A stretch of 64,000 nucleotides of DNA from Amycolatopsis coloradensis (GTDB lineage Bacteria; Actinomycetota; Actinomycetes; Mycobacteriales; Pseudonocardiaceae), in contig NZ_CP150484.1 in the NCBI RefSeq assembly GCF_037997115.1, positions 2,099,369 to 2,163,368 of the forward strand, written 5' to 3'. Below are positions 38,004 to 47,099 of the stretch, one piece after another. The translations under genes and the position numbers were made by a program. Position 1 is the stretch's first letter. The number at the start of each line of letters is the position of its first letter. A model generated the notes under the pieces. It was not told where the DNA came from. It made no database searches and worked only from the letters and a program-made list of their open reading frames with translations.

Positions 38004-38870
38004 ATGACCCTGCTGTTGACTCTGGACGACGGCTCCATCCAGCGCAAACTCGCCGAGGCGGTCGATCTCGCCCGTGCGGCGGTGCTGGAGGACGCCGGTG
38101 CCGAACAGGTCGGCGCGCACGTCGGCGTCGACCGGGAGGACGCGGTCTCCGCGAGCCACCTGTTCGAGGCGACCGTGTCGGGTTATCGAGGCTGGCGCTG
38201 GTCGGTCACGGTCGCGCTCGCCGGCGAGGAAGAGCCGATCACGGTCAGCGAGGTCGTGCTGATCCCCGGTCCGGAAGCGCGCGTCGCCCCGGCGTGGGTG
38301 CCGTGGGACCGCCGTGTCCAGGCGGGCGACCTCGGCGTCGGCGACATCTTCCCGGTGGAGAAGGACGATCCGCGGCTCGTCCCGGCGTACCTGGAGTCCG
38401 ACGACCCCGCGGTCGAAGAGGTCGCCATGGAGGCCGGTCTCGGGCGGGTCCACGTGCTGTCGCGGCACGGCAGGCTCGACGCCGCCGCCCGCTGGCACAG
38501 CGGCGAGTTCGGCCCGCGGTCGGACATGGCGCGCAGCGCGCCGGACGTCTGCGGGAGCTGCGGGTTCTTCGTGCCGCTGGCCGGTTCGCTGAGCGCGGCC
38601 TTCGGCGCGTGCACCAACGACATCTCCCCGGCGGACGGTCACGTCGTCGACGTCGAGTACGGCTGCGGCGCGCATTCCGAGATCGAGGTCGAGGTGACCT
38701 CGTCCGTGCCGGTGGCGGAACTGGTCTACGACGACTCGCTGATCGACTTCGAGCCCGCCCCGGAGACCTCCGCCGAGGTCCAGCCGGAGGTCGAGCCGGA
38801 GACCGTCTCCCCGGCCGAGGAGACCGCCGACGAAGCTCAGGTCGAGGCCGAAAGCGCCAGTGAGTACTGA
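38004..38870 (+). CDS. DUF3027 protein
   Basis: 288 aa. Conserved actinobacterial DUF3027 protein (Rv0877-like), about 220 folded residues, then an acidic Glu/Pro/Val tail of about 60. A zinc-ribbon-like Cys set is visible (DVCGSCGFFV, GACTND, YGCGAH). Cytoplasmic, function unknown. ATG 38004 has GGGGG just upstream. It overlaps the next gene by 11 bases. Confidence 0.85.
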   Translation: MTLLLTLDDGSIQRKLAEAVDLARAAVLEDAGAEQVGAHVGVDREDAVSASHLFEATVSGYRGWRWSVTVALAGEEEPITVSEVVLIPGPEARVAPAWVPWDRRVQAGDLGVGDIFPVEKDDPRLVPAYLESDDPAVEEVAMEAGLGRVHVLSRHGRLDAAARWHSGEFGPRSDMARSAPDVCGSCGFFVPLAGSLSAAFGACTNDISPADGHVVDVEYGCGAHSEIEVEVTSSVPVAELVYDDSLIDFEPAPETSAEVQPEVEPETVSPAEETADEAQVEAESASEY

Positions 38871-41667
38871 CCCGTTTGGCACCGAGCGGCTCCGCGCCGC
38901 AGTCCTGCGGGCGTGGGCCGATTCGCCGACGCGGTTCACCGAGGACACGAACACCGAGAACGACCTGCGGGTCGGCGGCTACCGTGACCGGCTGTTCGTC
39001 GAGCTGGCGCAGAACGCCGCCGACGCCGCCCTGGCCGCCGGTGAACGCGGCAGGCTCAGGGTGTCCGTCGTGGACGGTGAGCTGAGGTTCGCCAACACGG
39101 GTGCGCCCTTGGCCTCCCGCGGGGTCGAATCCCTTGCCTCCCTTCGCGCTTCCGGCAAGGGGGAGGAGACCGTCGGCCGTTTCGGCGTCGGGTTCGCCGC
39201 CGTGCTCACGGTTTCCGCCGAGCCGAGGATCGTTTCGGTGACCGGTGGGGTCGCCTTCTCCGCGGAACGCACGCGCGCCGAAGCCGGCCGCGCCGGAGAC
39301 GTTCCCGTGCTCCGGCTTCCGTGGCCGGTCGCCGAAGCCGAACCTCCCGTGCCCGAAGGCTTCACCACCGAGGTCCGGCTTCCGCTGAGTGAGAGCGTCG
39401 ACAGCCAGGCCCTGCTGGCGGACCTGAAGAACGACATCGGCGATCTCCTGCTCACCCTGTCCTGGCTCGAAAGCATCGAGGTCGAGGGCGGTGTCTGGCG
39501 CCGGTCCGATCTCGGTGACGGCGTCGTCGAGATCGCGTCACCGGACGGTGCCGAGCACTGGCAGGTCCATCGCGGCGACGTCGTCTGGGCCGTCCCGCTG
39601 GACGGGTCCGGGTCGCCCCGGCCGCTCGGTGACGACGTCCTGCACGCGCCGACCCCCACCGACGACGAGCTTTCCCTGCCTGCCAGGCTGATCGCGACGT
39701 TGCCGATCGAGCCGTCCCGCCGCCGCGCGCTGCCGGGTCCGGAGCTGACGGCGGCACTGAAGAACGCCGCGCGGGAGTACGTCGATCTCGTCCGTTCCTT
39801 GCCCGGCAAGGAACGTCTGGCGCTCGTGCCGGGCGCGGACTTCCCGCGTTCCACTGTGGACGGAACGCTGCGGGAGGCCATCCTCGAGAATCTCGCCGGC
39901 TTGCCCTGGCTTCCCGCGCAAACAGGTGACGACTTGCCGGGGCGTCAGGCGCGTGTCCTGTCGGTGGACGTACCAGGGCTGGCGCCGCTGCTGGCGGACC
40001 TCGTGCCTGGACTGACTTCACTGTCCGGTGTGGACCTTCGCGCCGTCGGCGCGCAGTCGCTCTCACCCGCCGAGGCCATCGAGCTGCTGGCCGGGGCACA
40101 GCGCGAGCCCTCGTGGTGGCGTTCGCTCTATGACGTGCTGCTCCCGGCGCTCGAAGCGCACGACCTCACCAAGGACGACCTCGGCGCCTTGCCGGTGCCG
40201 ATGTCGGACGGCCGTACCTTGCCCGGCGTCCGCGACGCGTTGCTCGTCGGCGGCTCGGCGGAACTGCTCGAACTCCTGTCCGATGTGGACATCATCGGCC
40301 TGCGGCTCGTGCATCCGGCCGCCGCGCATCCGTTGCTGGAACGCTTGGGAGCCAAGCACGCAGAGGCGAGCGACCTGCTCGAAGCCGACGCGCTGAGCGC
40401 CGCCGTCGAACGCAGCGTCGAAGACGTCCGGTCCGGTTTGGACGGTATGGCCCTCGCGGGTGCGGTGCTCCGCCTGATCGCCGAGGTCGGTGACGAGGCC
40501 CCCGATTGGGCGGGCGCTTTGGCCTTGCCGAGTGAGGACGGCTGGCGTCGCGCGGACGAACTCGTCCTGCCCACGTCGCCACTGGGCGACATCTTCGATC
40601 CCGAGGTGTTCGAAGAAGACGGCGCTTTGTCCGTGCTGGACGAGGAATTCGCCGAGGACTGGCCGGCGGCCACGCTCGTCGCGGCCGGCGTGCTGGATTC
40701 CTTCGCGATCATCACCGACGACGAACCGCTGGAACCCGAGCACGGACTGCCCGACGAGCACGACTGGTGGGATTCGCTGGAGCGCCCGCCGTCACGGGTG
40801 CTCGCCGTGCGCGATCTCGATCTCGTCGGCGATGACGCCTGGCCGGAGGCGCTGCGGTTGCTCGCGTCCCGTCCCGAAACCTGGCGTGCCCTCACCGAAC
40901 CCGGCGGGCACACCGGCTGGTGGCTCGCGCGGTACGCGCTCCTGGACGGGCACGCGCCGCTCGATTGGCGGATGCCGGAAGCGTCCGCGCTGGCCGGGCT
41001 CTACGACGTCGTCCCGGATTCGGGGTTGAGCAAGGAGATCCTGCTCGCCATCGGGGTAAGGACAGAGCTGGGTTCCGAGGCCGAAGACGTCGAAGATCTC
41101 TTGGAGCGGCTGGGTGACCCCGAGCGCAAGGTGAGCCCCGGGCTCGCTTCCCGGGCGCACGCGGCCCTCGCCGAGTACACAGTGGACGTCGCGCCGCCGG
41201 ATCGCGTCCGCGCCGCCGATGGTTCGGCCGTCGATGCCCAGAACGCCGTCGTGCTCGACGTACCGTGGTTCGCCGCCGTGCTGGCGCCGGAGCGGATGGT
41301 CGTCGCGGCGAGCGGCGCCGCCGCGCTGGCGGAACTGCTGGACCTGCCGGTGGCGAGCGGTCTCGACGCCAAGGTCACCGAAGACGGCGAATACGTGCCG
41401 TGGACGGAGTTGCCCGCGCTTCGGCTGGCCGCCGATCAGCTGGGCGTCGAACCGCCCGAGGGCGGGGTGCTGCTGCACGAGGCGCTGACGGTGACCTTCG
41501 AGGACGCGGAGCACGACGTCGCCTGGTGGTCCGACGGCAGGCTGCACGCCGCCGACACCCCCGAAGGGCTCGGCCGGGCCTTCGCCTGGGCGACGGACCG
41601 CTGGGCCGACCGGCACGTCCTGACGGCCCTGCTCGAAGACCCCTCGCCTTCGGCTCTCCTGAACTGA
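38860..41667 (+). CDS. sacsin-like protein with Hsp90-type ATPase domain
   Basis: 935 aa. N-terminal GHKL ATPase of the sacsin/Hsp90 type: VELAQNAADAAL (Asn binds Mg-ATP), LRFANTGAPL, and GRFGVGFAAVL. The remaining 700 residues are acidic, mostly helical and without recognisable domains. Bacterial relatives are proposed chaperones, and some similar GHKL proteins occur in defence systems; neither role is shown here. GTG 38860 overlaps DUF3027 by 11 bases, so the two are coupled. A bidirectional hairpin repeat follows. Confidence 0.82.
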   Translation: MSTDPFGTERLRAAVLRAWADSPTRFTEDTNTENDLRVGGYRDRLFVELAQNAADAALAAGERGRLRVSVVDGELRFANTGAPLASRGVESLASLRASGKGEETVGRFGVGFAAVLTVSAEPRIVSVTGGVAFSAERTRAEAGRAGDVPVLRLPWPVAEAEPPVPEGFTTEVRLPLSESVDSQALLADLKNDIGDLLLTLSWLESIEVEGGVWRRSDLGDGVVEIASPDGAEHWQVHRGDVVWAVPLDGSGSPRPLGDDVLHAPTPTDDELSLPARLIATLPIEPSRRRALPGPELTAALKNAAREYVDLVRSLPGKERLALVPGADFPRSTVDGTLREAILENLAGLPWLPAQTGDDLPGRQARVLSVDVPGLAPLLADLVPGLTSLSGVDLRAVGAQSLSPAEAIELLAGAQREPSWWRSLYDVLLPALEAHDLTKDDLGALPVPMSDGRTLPGVRDALLVGGSAELLELLSDVDIIGLRLVHPAAAHPLLERLGAKHAEASDLLEADALSAAVERSVEDVRSGLDGMALAGAVLRLIAEVGDEAPDWAGALALPSEDGWRRADELVLPTSPLGDIFDPEVFEEDGALSVLDEEFAEDWPAATLVAAGVLDSFAIITDDEPLEPEHGLPDEHDWWDSLERPPSRVLAVRDLDLVGDDAWPEALRLLASRPETWRALTEPGGHTGWWLARYALLDGHAPLDWRMPEASALAGLYDVVPDSGLSKEILLAIGVRTELGSEAEDVEDLLERLGDPERKVSPGLASRAHAALAEYTVDVAPPDRVRAADGSAVDAQNAVVLDVPWFAAVLAPERMVVAASGAAALAELLDLPVASGLDAKVTEDGEYVPWTELPALRLAADQLGVEPPEGGVLLHEALTVTFEDAEHDVAWWSDGRLHAADTPEGLGRAFAWATDRWADRHVLTALLEDPSPSALLN

Positions 41668-41668
41668 C

Positions 41669-41730
41669 GCGTTTCGTCCTCTGAATGCGGTCCTTGCGTG
41701 TGCAACTACCGCATTCAGAGGACGAAATGC
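41669..41730. repeat. CCTCTG-type hairpin repeat between convergent genes
   Basis: Left arm 41669-41691 and right arm 41708-41730 pair at 22 of 23 positions; core TTTCGTCCTCTGAATGCGGT. 16-base loop. It starts 1 base after the sacsin-like stop and ends 4 bases before the convergent DUF2530 stop, so it is probably a bidirectional terminator. Confidence 0.85.
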
Positions 41731-41734
41731 GGGG

Positions 41735-42001
41735 CTAGAAGCGTTGGGCGCTCTTCGAGCCCCGGCGGGCGGCGGCGCGCTGCCAGGCGATGATCGCGAG
41801 ACCGATGAAGCCGAGCACGAGGCCGGAGAACGCCGTCTGCACCCAGATGCCGTCGGTCACAAAGAACAGGACCACGGTCGCGACCGCCCAGAGCGAGGTA
41901 CCTACGATCACGACCGGCGTCAGGTCGGTCAGCCGCTTCGGCAGCTCCGGCGTTGGCCGCAATGAACCGTTTACTTCCCCGGAATTGATCGATTCGCCCA
42001 C
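41735..42001 (-). CDS. DUF2530 small membrane protein
   Basis: 88 aa, two membrane helices (VVIVGTSLWAVATVVLFFV and WVQTAFSGLVLGFIGLAII) and a basic tail; DUF2530, Rv0879c-like by position. Function unknown. GTG 42001 is used; no later start precedes the conserved region. Divergent from the NCS2 permease by 41 bases. Confidence 0.8.
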   Translation of the reverse strand: MGESINSGEVNGSLRPTPELPKRLTDLTPVVIVGTSLWAVATVVLFFVTDGIWVQTAFSGLVLGFIGLAIIAWQRAAARRGSKSAQRF

Positions 42002-42042
42002 GTGGGGAAGGGTACCCGGCAACGGGCGAAGGGTGGTACGCG

Positions 42043-43500
42043 ATGGCGGAGCAGCGCACCCGGTCCACACTGGACCGGTTCTTCAAGATCAGCGAGCGCG
42101 GCTCGACACCGGGACGTGAGATCCGCGGCGGGGTCGTCACCTTCTTCACGATGGCCTACATCGTGGTCCTGAACCCGCTGATCCTCGGCAGTTTCTCCGC
42201 CGACGACGCGGGCGCGCACAAGGACGTCCTCGGAGACATCCTCCCCGTGCCGCAGGTCGCCGCGGTGACCGCGCTGGTCGCCGGGGTGCTGACCATCGTC
42301 ATGGGCCTGGTCGCGAACTACCCGTTCGCCATCGCCACCGGTCTCGGCATCAACAGTCTGATCGCGGTCACCTTCGCCTCCCAGATGACCTGGCCGGAGG
42401 CGATGGGCCTGGTGGTGATCGAGGGCCTGATCATCGTCCTGCTGGTGTTCGCCGGCATCCGGACGGCGGTGTTCAACGCCGTGCCGCCGCCGCTGAAATC
42501 CGCGATCGCGGTGGGCATCGGCCTGTTCATCTGCCTGATCGGCCTGGTCGACGCCGGTTTCGTCCGCCGCGTTCCGGACGACGCGAAGACGACCGTGCCG
42601 GTCGGGCTCGGCATCAACGGTTCGATCGCGTCGTGGCCGACGCTGGTGTTCGTCGTCGGCCTGCTGGTTACCGGCATCCTGGTGGCGAAGCGGGTCAAGG
42701 GCGCGATCCTGATCGGTGTCCTCGCCTCGACCGTGCTGGCGATCGTCATCGAGGCGATCACCAAGGTCGGCCCGTCGAAGGGCGTCAACCCGCAGGGCTG
42801 GAACCTCGGCTACCCGGCGCTGCCCGATCAGGTCCTCGGCGTGCCGGACCTCTCGCTGGTCGGCGACATCTCCTTCGGCGCCTGGACGCGGCTGCCGATC
42901 ATCACCGTCGTGCTGCTGGTGTTCACCCTGGTGCTGGCGGACTTCTTCGACACCATGGGCTCGATGACCGGCCTGGCGAAGGAGGGCGGTCTCCTCCCGC
43001 CGGACGGCAAACTCCCGAACGTCGGCAAGGCCCTGTTCGTCGACGGCACCGCCGCGGTGGCGGGCGGTTTCGCGTCGTCGAGTTCGAACACCGTCTTCGT
43101 CGAATCCGCGTCCGGTATCGCCGAGGGCGCCAGGACCGGGCTCGCGAACGTCGTCACCGGGGTGCTCTTCATCGCGGCCATGTTCCTGACCCCGCTCTAT
43201 CAGGTCGTCCCGGTCGAAGCCGCCGCTCCGGCGCTGGTCGTCGTCGGCGCGCTGATGATGAGCCAGGTCAAGGAGATCGACTTCGCCGACTTCACCGTCG
43301 CGCTGCCCGCGTTCCTGACCATCGTGGTCATGCCGTTCACCTATTCGATCGCCAACGGCATCGGCGCCGGCTTCGTCAGCTACGTCGTCATCCGCGCGGT
43401 CACCGGCAAGGCCAAGGGTGTGCATCCGCTCATGTGGGGTATCGCGGTGATGTTCGTGGCCTACTTCGCGGTCGGTCCCATCCAAGCCGCGTTCAACTGA
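42043..43500 (+). CDS. NCS2 purine permease, AzgA-like (adenine/guanine/hypoxanthine)
   Basis: 485 aa, about 12-14 membrane helices. AzgA-family features: REIRGGVVTFFTMAYIVVLNP near the start, ATGLGINSL, ADFFDTMGSMTGLAKEGG, SSSNTVFVESASGIAEGARTG. Proton-coupled nucleobase uptake is likely. ATG 42043 has GAAGGG upstream. It precedes the MarR gene by 67 bases. Confidence 0.9.
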   Translation: MAEQRTRSTLDRFFKISERGSTPGREIRGGVVTFFTMAYIVVLNPLILGSFSADDAGAHKDVLGDILPVPQVAAVTALVAGVLTIVMGLVANYPFAIATGLGINSLIAVTFASQMTWPEAMGLVVIEGLIIVLLVFAGIRTAVFNAVPPPLKSAIAVGIGLFICLIGLVDAGFVRRVPDDAKTTVPVGLGINGSIASWPTLVFVVGLLVTGILVAKRVKGAILIGVLASTVLAIVIEAITKVGPSKGVNPQGWNLGYPALPDQVLGVPDLSLVGDISFGAWTRLPIITVVLLVFTLVLADFFDTMGSMTGLAKEGGLLPPDGKLPNVGKALFVDGTAAVAGGFASSSSNTVFVESASGIAEGARTGLANVVTGVLFIAAMFLTPLYQVVPVEAAAPALVVVGALMMSQVKEIDFADFTVALPAFLTIVVMPFTYSIANGIGAGFVSYVVIRAVTGKAKGVHPLMWGIAVMFVAYFAVGPIQAAFN

Positions 43501-43555
43501 CCAGCGGTTATGTCATCCGTGGGCGATCTCACGGGCCGATGATCCGATCGTGAGG

Positions 43556-43561
43556 TATGCT
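43556..43561 (+). promoter_or_regulatory. -10 element for a probably leaderless MarR transcript
   Basis: TATGCT ends 6 bases before the ATG at 43568, the spacing expected when the first transcribed base is the start codon. No ribosome site at proper distance is present. Confidence 0.4.
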
Positions 43562-43567
43562 AACTAT

Positions 43568-43999
43568 ATGTCCGGAGACACGCACGAGCGCTCACTGGCG
43601 AGCCGCCTGCGTCTCGCGGTGGTGCGGCTGAATCGACGGCTGCGGGCCCAGCGCGCCGGTGACGGCATCTCGCTGACCCAGGTGTCCGCGTTGTCGACGC
43701 TGCACAAATGCGGTGCGCTGACCCCCGGCCAGCTCGCCGCGAAGGAAGGCGTCCAGCCGCCCTCGATGACGAGGGTGATCGCCGCGCTCGAGGAGATGGG
43801 TTACGTCGAGCGCAGGCCGCATCCGACGGACGGCCGCCAGGCGATCGTCGAGTTGTCCGACCGCGGCCGGGCCTACGTGATCGAGCAGATCACCGCGCGG
43901 GAGATCTGGCTGGACAAGCAATTGGCGGAGTTGAGCGCCGAAGAACGTGAAGTGCTCTCTCGCGCCTCCGAGATCATCGACAGGATGGCGGGGAACTAA
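43568..43999 (+). CDS. MarR-family regulator, Rv0880-like
   Basis: 143 aa, same length as I recall for M. tuberculosis Rv0880. Winged helix: LTPGQLAAKEGVQPPSMTRVIAALEEMGYVERRPHPTDGRQ, read as HTH plus wing. Start ATG 43568 is preferred over GTG 43550. It lies 5 bases before an MFS exporter gene, so it probably regulates that operon, and perhaps the NCS2 gene. Confidence 0.88.
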   Translation: MSGDTHERSLASRLRLAVVRLNRRLRAQRAGDGISLTQVSALSTLHKCGALTPGQLAAKEGVQPPSMTRVIAALEEMGYVERRPHPTDGRQAIVELSDRGRAYVIEQITAREIWLDKQLAELSAEEREVLSRASEIIDRMAGN

Positions 44000-44004
44000 C
44001 AGCG

Positions 44005-45363
44005 GTGACGACCACGGGTAACGAAACACAGTGTCCTTCCAAGACCACCGTTACCCGGGAACCCGCTCCACCACCGCCCGCGCCCGAGAAGCCGCGCGGG
44101 AGCATGTTCTCCTCGCTGAAGGTCCGTAACTACCGGCTCTTCTTCACCGGCCAGGTCATCTCGAACATCGGCACCTGGATGCAGCGCATCGCGCAGGACT
44201 GGCTGGTGTTCACCCTCAGCGGCAACGACCCGATCGCGCTCGGCATCGCGGTCGCGCTGCAGTTCGCGCCGACGCTGTTCCTCTCGTTGTGGGCCGGGGT
44301 GCTGGCCGACCGCGTCGACAAGCGGCGGCTGCTGATCGGCATCCAGATCGCCGTGCTGGCGCAGGCGGTCGTCCTCGGCGCGCTCGATCTGAGCGGGATC
44401 GCGGCGCTCTGGCACGTGTACCTCCTCTGCTTCACCCTCGGCGTGACCGCCTCGCTGGAGGTGCCCGCGCGGCAGTCGTTCGTAGCCGAGATGGTGGGCA
44501 GGGACAAGGTCACCAACGCCGTCGCGCTCAACTCGTCGATCTTCAACATGGCCCGCATCGTCGGCCCGGCCATCGCGGGTTTCGCGATCACCTGGGTCGG
44601 CACCGGCTGGCTGTTCATGGCGAACGCGGTGAGCACGGGCGCGGTCATCGCCGCGCTGGTGATGATGAACCCGGACAAGCTCTTCCGCGGCCCGGCCATC
44701 CCGCGCGAGAAGGGGCAGCTCGTCGAGGGGCTGCGATACGTGCGGCGGCGCAGCGACCTGATGACCGTGATGGTGCTGGTGTTCTTCGTGAGCACGTTCG
44801 GCATCACGTACTTCACGTCGCTGCCGATCGTCGCCGCGAACGTCTTCCACACCAACGCCGACGGCTACGGCCTGCTGTCGACATTGGTCGCCGTCGGCAC
44901 CTTCACCGGCGCGCTGATGTCGGCCCGCCGCAACACCCGCGGCGGTCCGCGCGTGCGGCTGCTGCTGATCTCGGCGTTCCTGCTCGGCGCGTTCGAGGTG
45001 ATCACCGCGTTCATGCCGACGTACTTGACCTTCGGCCTCGCGCTGATCCCGCTCGGCTTCGCCACGATCACCTTCCTGAACACGGCGAACGCGCTCGTGC
45101 AGACCGCGGTCAGCCCGGAGATGCGCGGCCGGGTGATGGGCCTGTACGTGCTGGTGCTGATCGGCGGCAACCCCATCGGCGGCCCGATGACCGGCTGGAT
45201 GGCCGACGCTTTCGGCGGCCGCTCGCCGTTCTACATCGGTGGCGCGGTCTCGGCGCTCGCCGCGATAGCCTGCGCCGTCGTGCTGATCCGGCGTGGCGGC
45301 GTGAGCCTGCCGGTGCGGCGGTTCGGGAACGGTCTGCGGGTGCTGAAGCGGGAGCGGGTGTGA
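44005..45363 (+). CDS. MFS exporter, EntS-like (MFS_3)
   Basis: 452 aa. Pro-rich 32-residue cytoplasmic tail, then 12 helices. VRNYRLFFTGQVISNIGTWMQRIAQDWLV is the family opening, with ADRVDKRRLL as the MFS loop. Relatives export siderophores or drugs. Co-transcribed with the MarR gene (5 bases) and overlapping the next small gene by 4 bases. Substrate unknown. Confidence 0.88.
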   Translation: MTTTGNETQCPSKTTVTREPAPPPPAPEKPRGSMFSSLKVRNYRLFFTGQVISNIGTWMQRIAQDWLVFTLSGNDPIALGIAVALQFAPTLFLSLWAGVLADRVDKRRLLIGIQIAVLAQAVVLGALDLSGIAALWHVYLLCFTLGVTASLEVPARQSFVAEMVGRDKVTNAVALNSSIFNMARIVGPAIAGFAITWVGTGWLFMANAVSTGAVIAALVMMNPDKLFRGPAIPREKGQLVEGLRYVRRRSDLMTVMVLVFFVSTFGITYFTSLPIVAANVFHTNADGYGLLSTLVAVGTFTGALMSARRNTRGGPRVRLLLISAFLLGAFEVITAFMPTYLTFGLALIPLGFATITFLNTANALVQTAVSPEMRGRVMGLYVLVLIGGNPIGGPMTGWMADAFGGRSPFYIGGAVSALAAIACAVVLIRRGGVSLPVRRFGNGLRVLKRERV

Positions 45364-45803
45364 ACGAACTCGGCGTCGAACCGTCGGTGACCCGATGGAA
45401 CGACGGCGAGGCCCGGTTTCTCGACTGGACGATCGACGGCGTCGCGCTGTGCTCGATGCTGTCTGAGCCGCCGCAGCAGCAGACACCGTTGTTCCTGGAC
45501 GACGATGGGTGGCGCGAGGCCGCTGTCGCGGCGCTTCGCCGTCTGCTGGGCGAACTGCCGGGTGATTTCGACGATGGCCGGGTCGCGCTGCTGGTGTGCC
45601 CCTTGTGCGGTGATCTCGGCTGCGGCGGGTACAGCGTCGAGGTCGTCTTCGGCGACGACGTGGTCGAGTGGCGGGCCCTCGGTTGGCAAACCGACTACGA
45701 GCCGTTCGACGACCCGGACGAGTACCGGTTCACCGGGGCCACGTTCGAGCGGAAGGCGTACGAGACCCTGCTCGGCGACCTCCTGTCGAACTACCGCGCC
45801 TAA
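45360..45803 (+). CDS. small cytoplasmic protein with CPLCGDLGCGG motif, function unknown
   Basis: 147 aa, acidic. CPLCGDLGCGGYSVEVVF looks like a small metal-binding (zinc) knuckle in an otherwise alpha/beta protein with many aromatic residues (WRALGWQTDYEPF). I do not recognise the family. GTG 45360 overlaps the MFS stop by 4 bases, so it is the third gene of the MarR operon. Its stop overlaps the convergent gene by 4 bases. Confidence 0.75.
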   Translation: MNELGVEPSVTRWNDGEARFLDWTIDGVALCSMLSEPPQQQTPLFLDDDGWREAAVAALRRLLGELPGDFDDGRVALLVCPLCGDLGCGGYSVEVVFGDDVVEWRALGWQTDYEPFDDPDEYRFTGATFERKAYETLLGDLLSNYRA

Positions 45804-46816
45804 CGGCCGAGCAGCGGCGGCACCACCTTCTCGGCGAGCGCCGGGAGATCACCGGTGCCCTTGAACTTCAGCGTCTGCCCGGCCGGATCGTCGGTGAGCT
45901 GCACGAAGACGCCTCGTCCGTCGATCTGGGCGGGTAATCCGGCGATCGTCGTGGTCGGGGTGACGGCGGTGGACAGTTCGCTGTAGTCGGCGGTCACGCC
46001 GTTCAGTTCGCACGCGGCGAAGAAGGTCGGCTTCGCGTTGTCGACGGGCACACCGAGGGCGCGGCCGAGTTCTCCGCACAGCAGCCACGAGATCACCGGA
46101 AGCGGCCGGTCCTTGATCGGGCCGGGTTCGGTTTTCTCCAGGGCGATCTCGCCGTCCTTGCCGATTTTCGGCAACTTCGGCCCCGGCGGCGTCACACCGG
46201 CGATCAGTGCTTCGGCGAGCGCCCTCGCCTTCTTCTCGGTTTCGGGGCTCTTGACGATCCTGCTGCGGAGTGAAACGTGCAGCACCGGCGACGCGCCGTT
46301 GTGCGGCGCGACCTCGACGAGTTCGACGCTCAGGCTGGTGCCGTCCTTGTCGGTGGCGATGACCGCGAGCTTGCCGGCGACCGAGGTCTTCGTGGGCATG
46401 CCCCGGCTCGTGTCCTCGGGCAGCGCGGGAATCATCTGCACGCTGACGTCGAGTTTCGTGGTGATCGCGTGACAGGAGCTTCCCGCTTCCCGCAGCGTGC
46501 GGTCGCCGAGGATCTCCTCCCAGCGCTGCTCCGGGATCGCCTGGCACAGCACCTGCGCGCCGGTTTCGTCCGTCAGCGCGGCCACCATCTCGCCCGTCGG
46601 CATCGTGACCGGGCGGAGCGCCTGCGCCCGGTCGGACGGCCAGACTTCGGGGAGCTCGGCGCCGGTGTCGGTGTCGTCCCGGCTCAGCAGCGTGATCGCG
46701 ACGGCGATACCCGCGCCGAACAGCAGCAGGACACTGACCAGCGCGCAGCCCGCCCAGATCCACATCGGACGGTCGGTCTTGCGTGCGATGGCGCGATAGT
46801 CGTTCGGGGTGGTCAC
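45800..46816 (-). CDS. membrane-anchored extracytoplasmic protein, function unknown
   Basis: 338 aa. Cytoplasmic N-terminus (about 18 residues), one helix (MWIWAGCALVSVLLLFGAGIAVAITLL), then about 290 residues outside the cell with four cysteines likely forming two disulfides (VLCQ, SSCHA, LLCGE, AACEL). No recognised domain. ATG 46816. Single gene. Confidence 0.75.
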   Translation of the reverse strand: MTTPNDYRAIARKTDRPMWIWAGCALVSVLLLFGAGIAVAITLLSRDDTDTGAELPEVWPSDRAQALRPVTMPTGEMVAALTDETGAQVLCQAIPEQRWEEILGDRTLREAGSSCHAITTKLDVSVQMIPALPEDTSRGMPTKTSVAGKLAVIATDKDGTSLSVELVEVAPHNGASPVLHVSLRSRIVKSPETEKKARALAEALIAGVTPPGPKLPKIGKDGEIALEKTEPGPIKDRPLPVISWLLCGELGRALGVPVDNAKPTFFAACELNGVTADYSELSTAVTPTTTIAGLPAQIDGRGVFVQLTDDPAGQTLKFKGTGDLPALAEKVVPPLLGR

Positions 46817-47099
46817 GGGGTGAAGCTAGCCCGTCGGGCGTCCGCTGTCCGGCGAAACGCCAACCCGATGGATGGATCCGCACGGGTCTTCGAGGAGGGT
46901 TGCGGTCGGCCTGGACCAGCGCTGGTCAGTAAACCGGCGAAGTGGACCCGGCAGCCTTCCGGACGGTGGGGGGCCGGGTTTCGCGTATCCGGACCTCATA
47001 CGATTCTGAAGCACGTAGATGCCGGTATTCGAGAGTGTCGTGGCAGCCATTCGCGTCCCGGTGCTCGAGAGGTCCTCGACCACCGCCCCCGTGGTCCCG

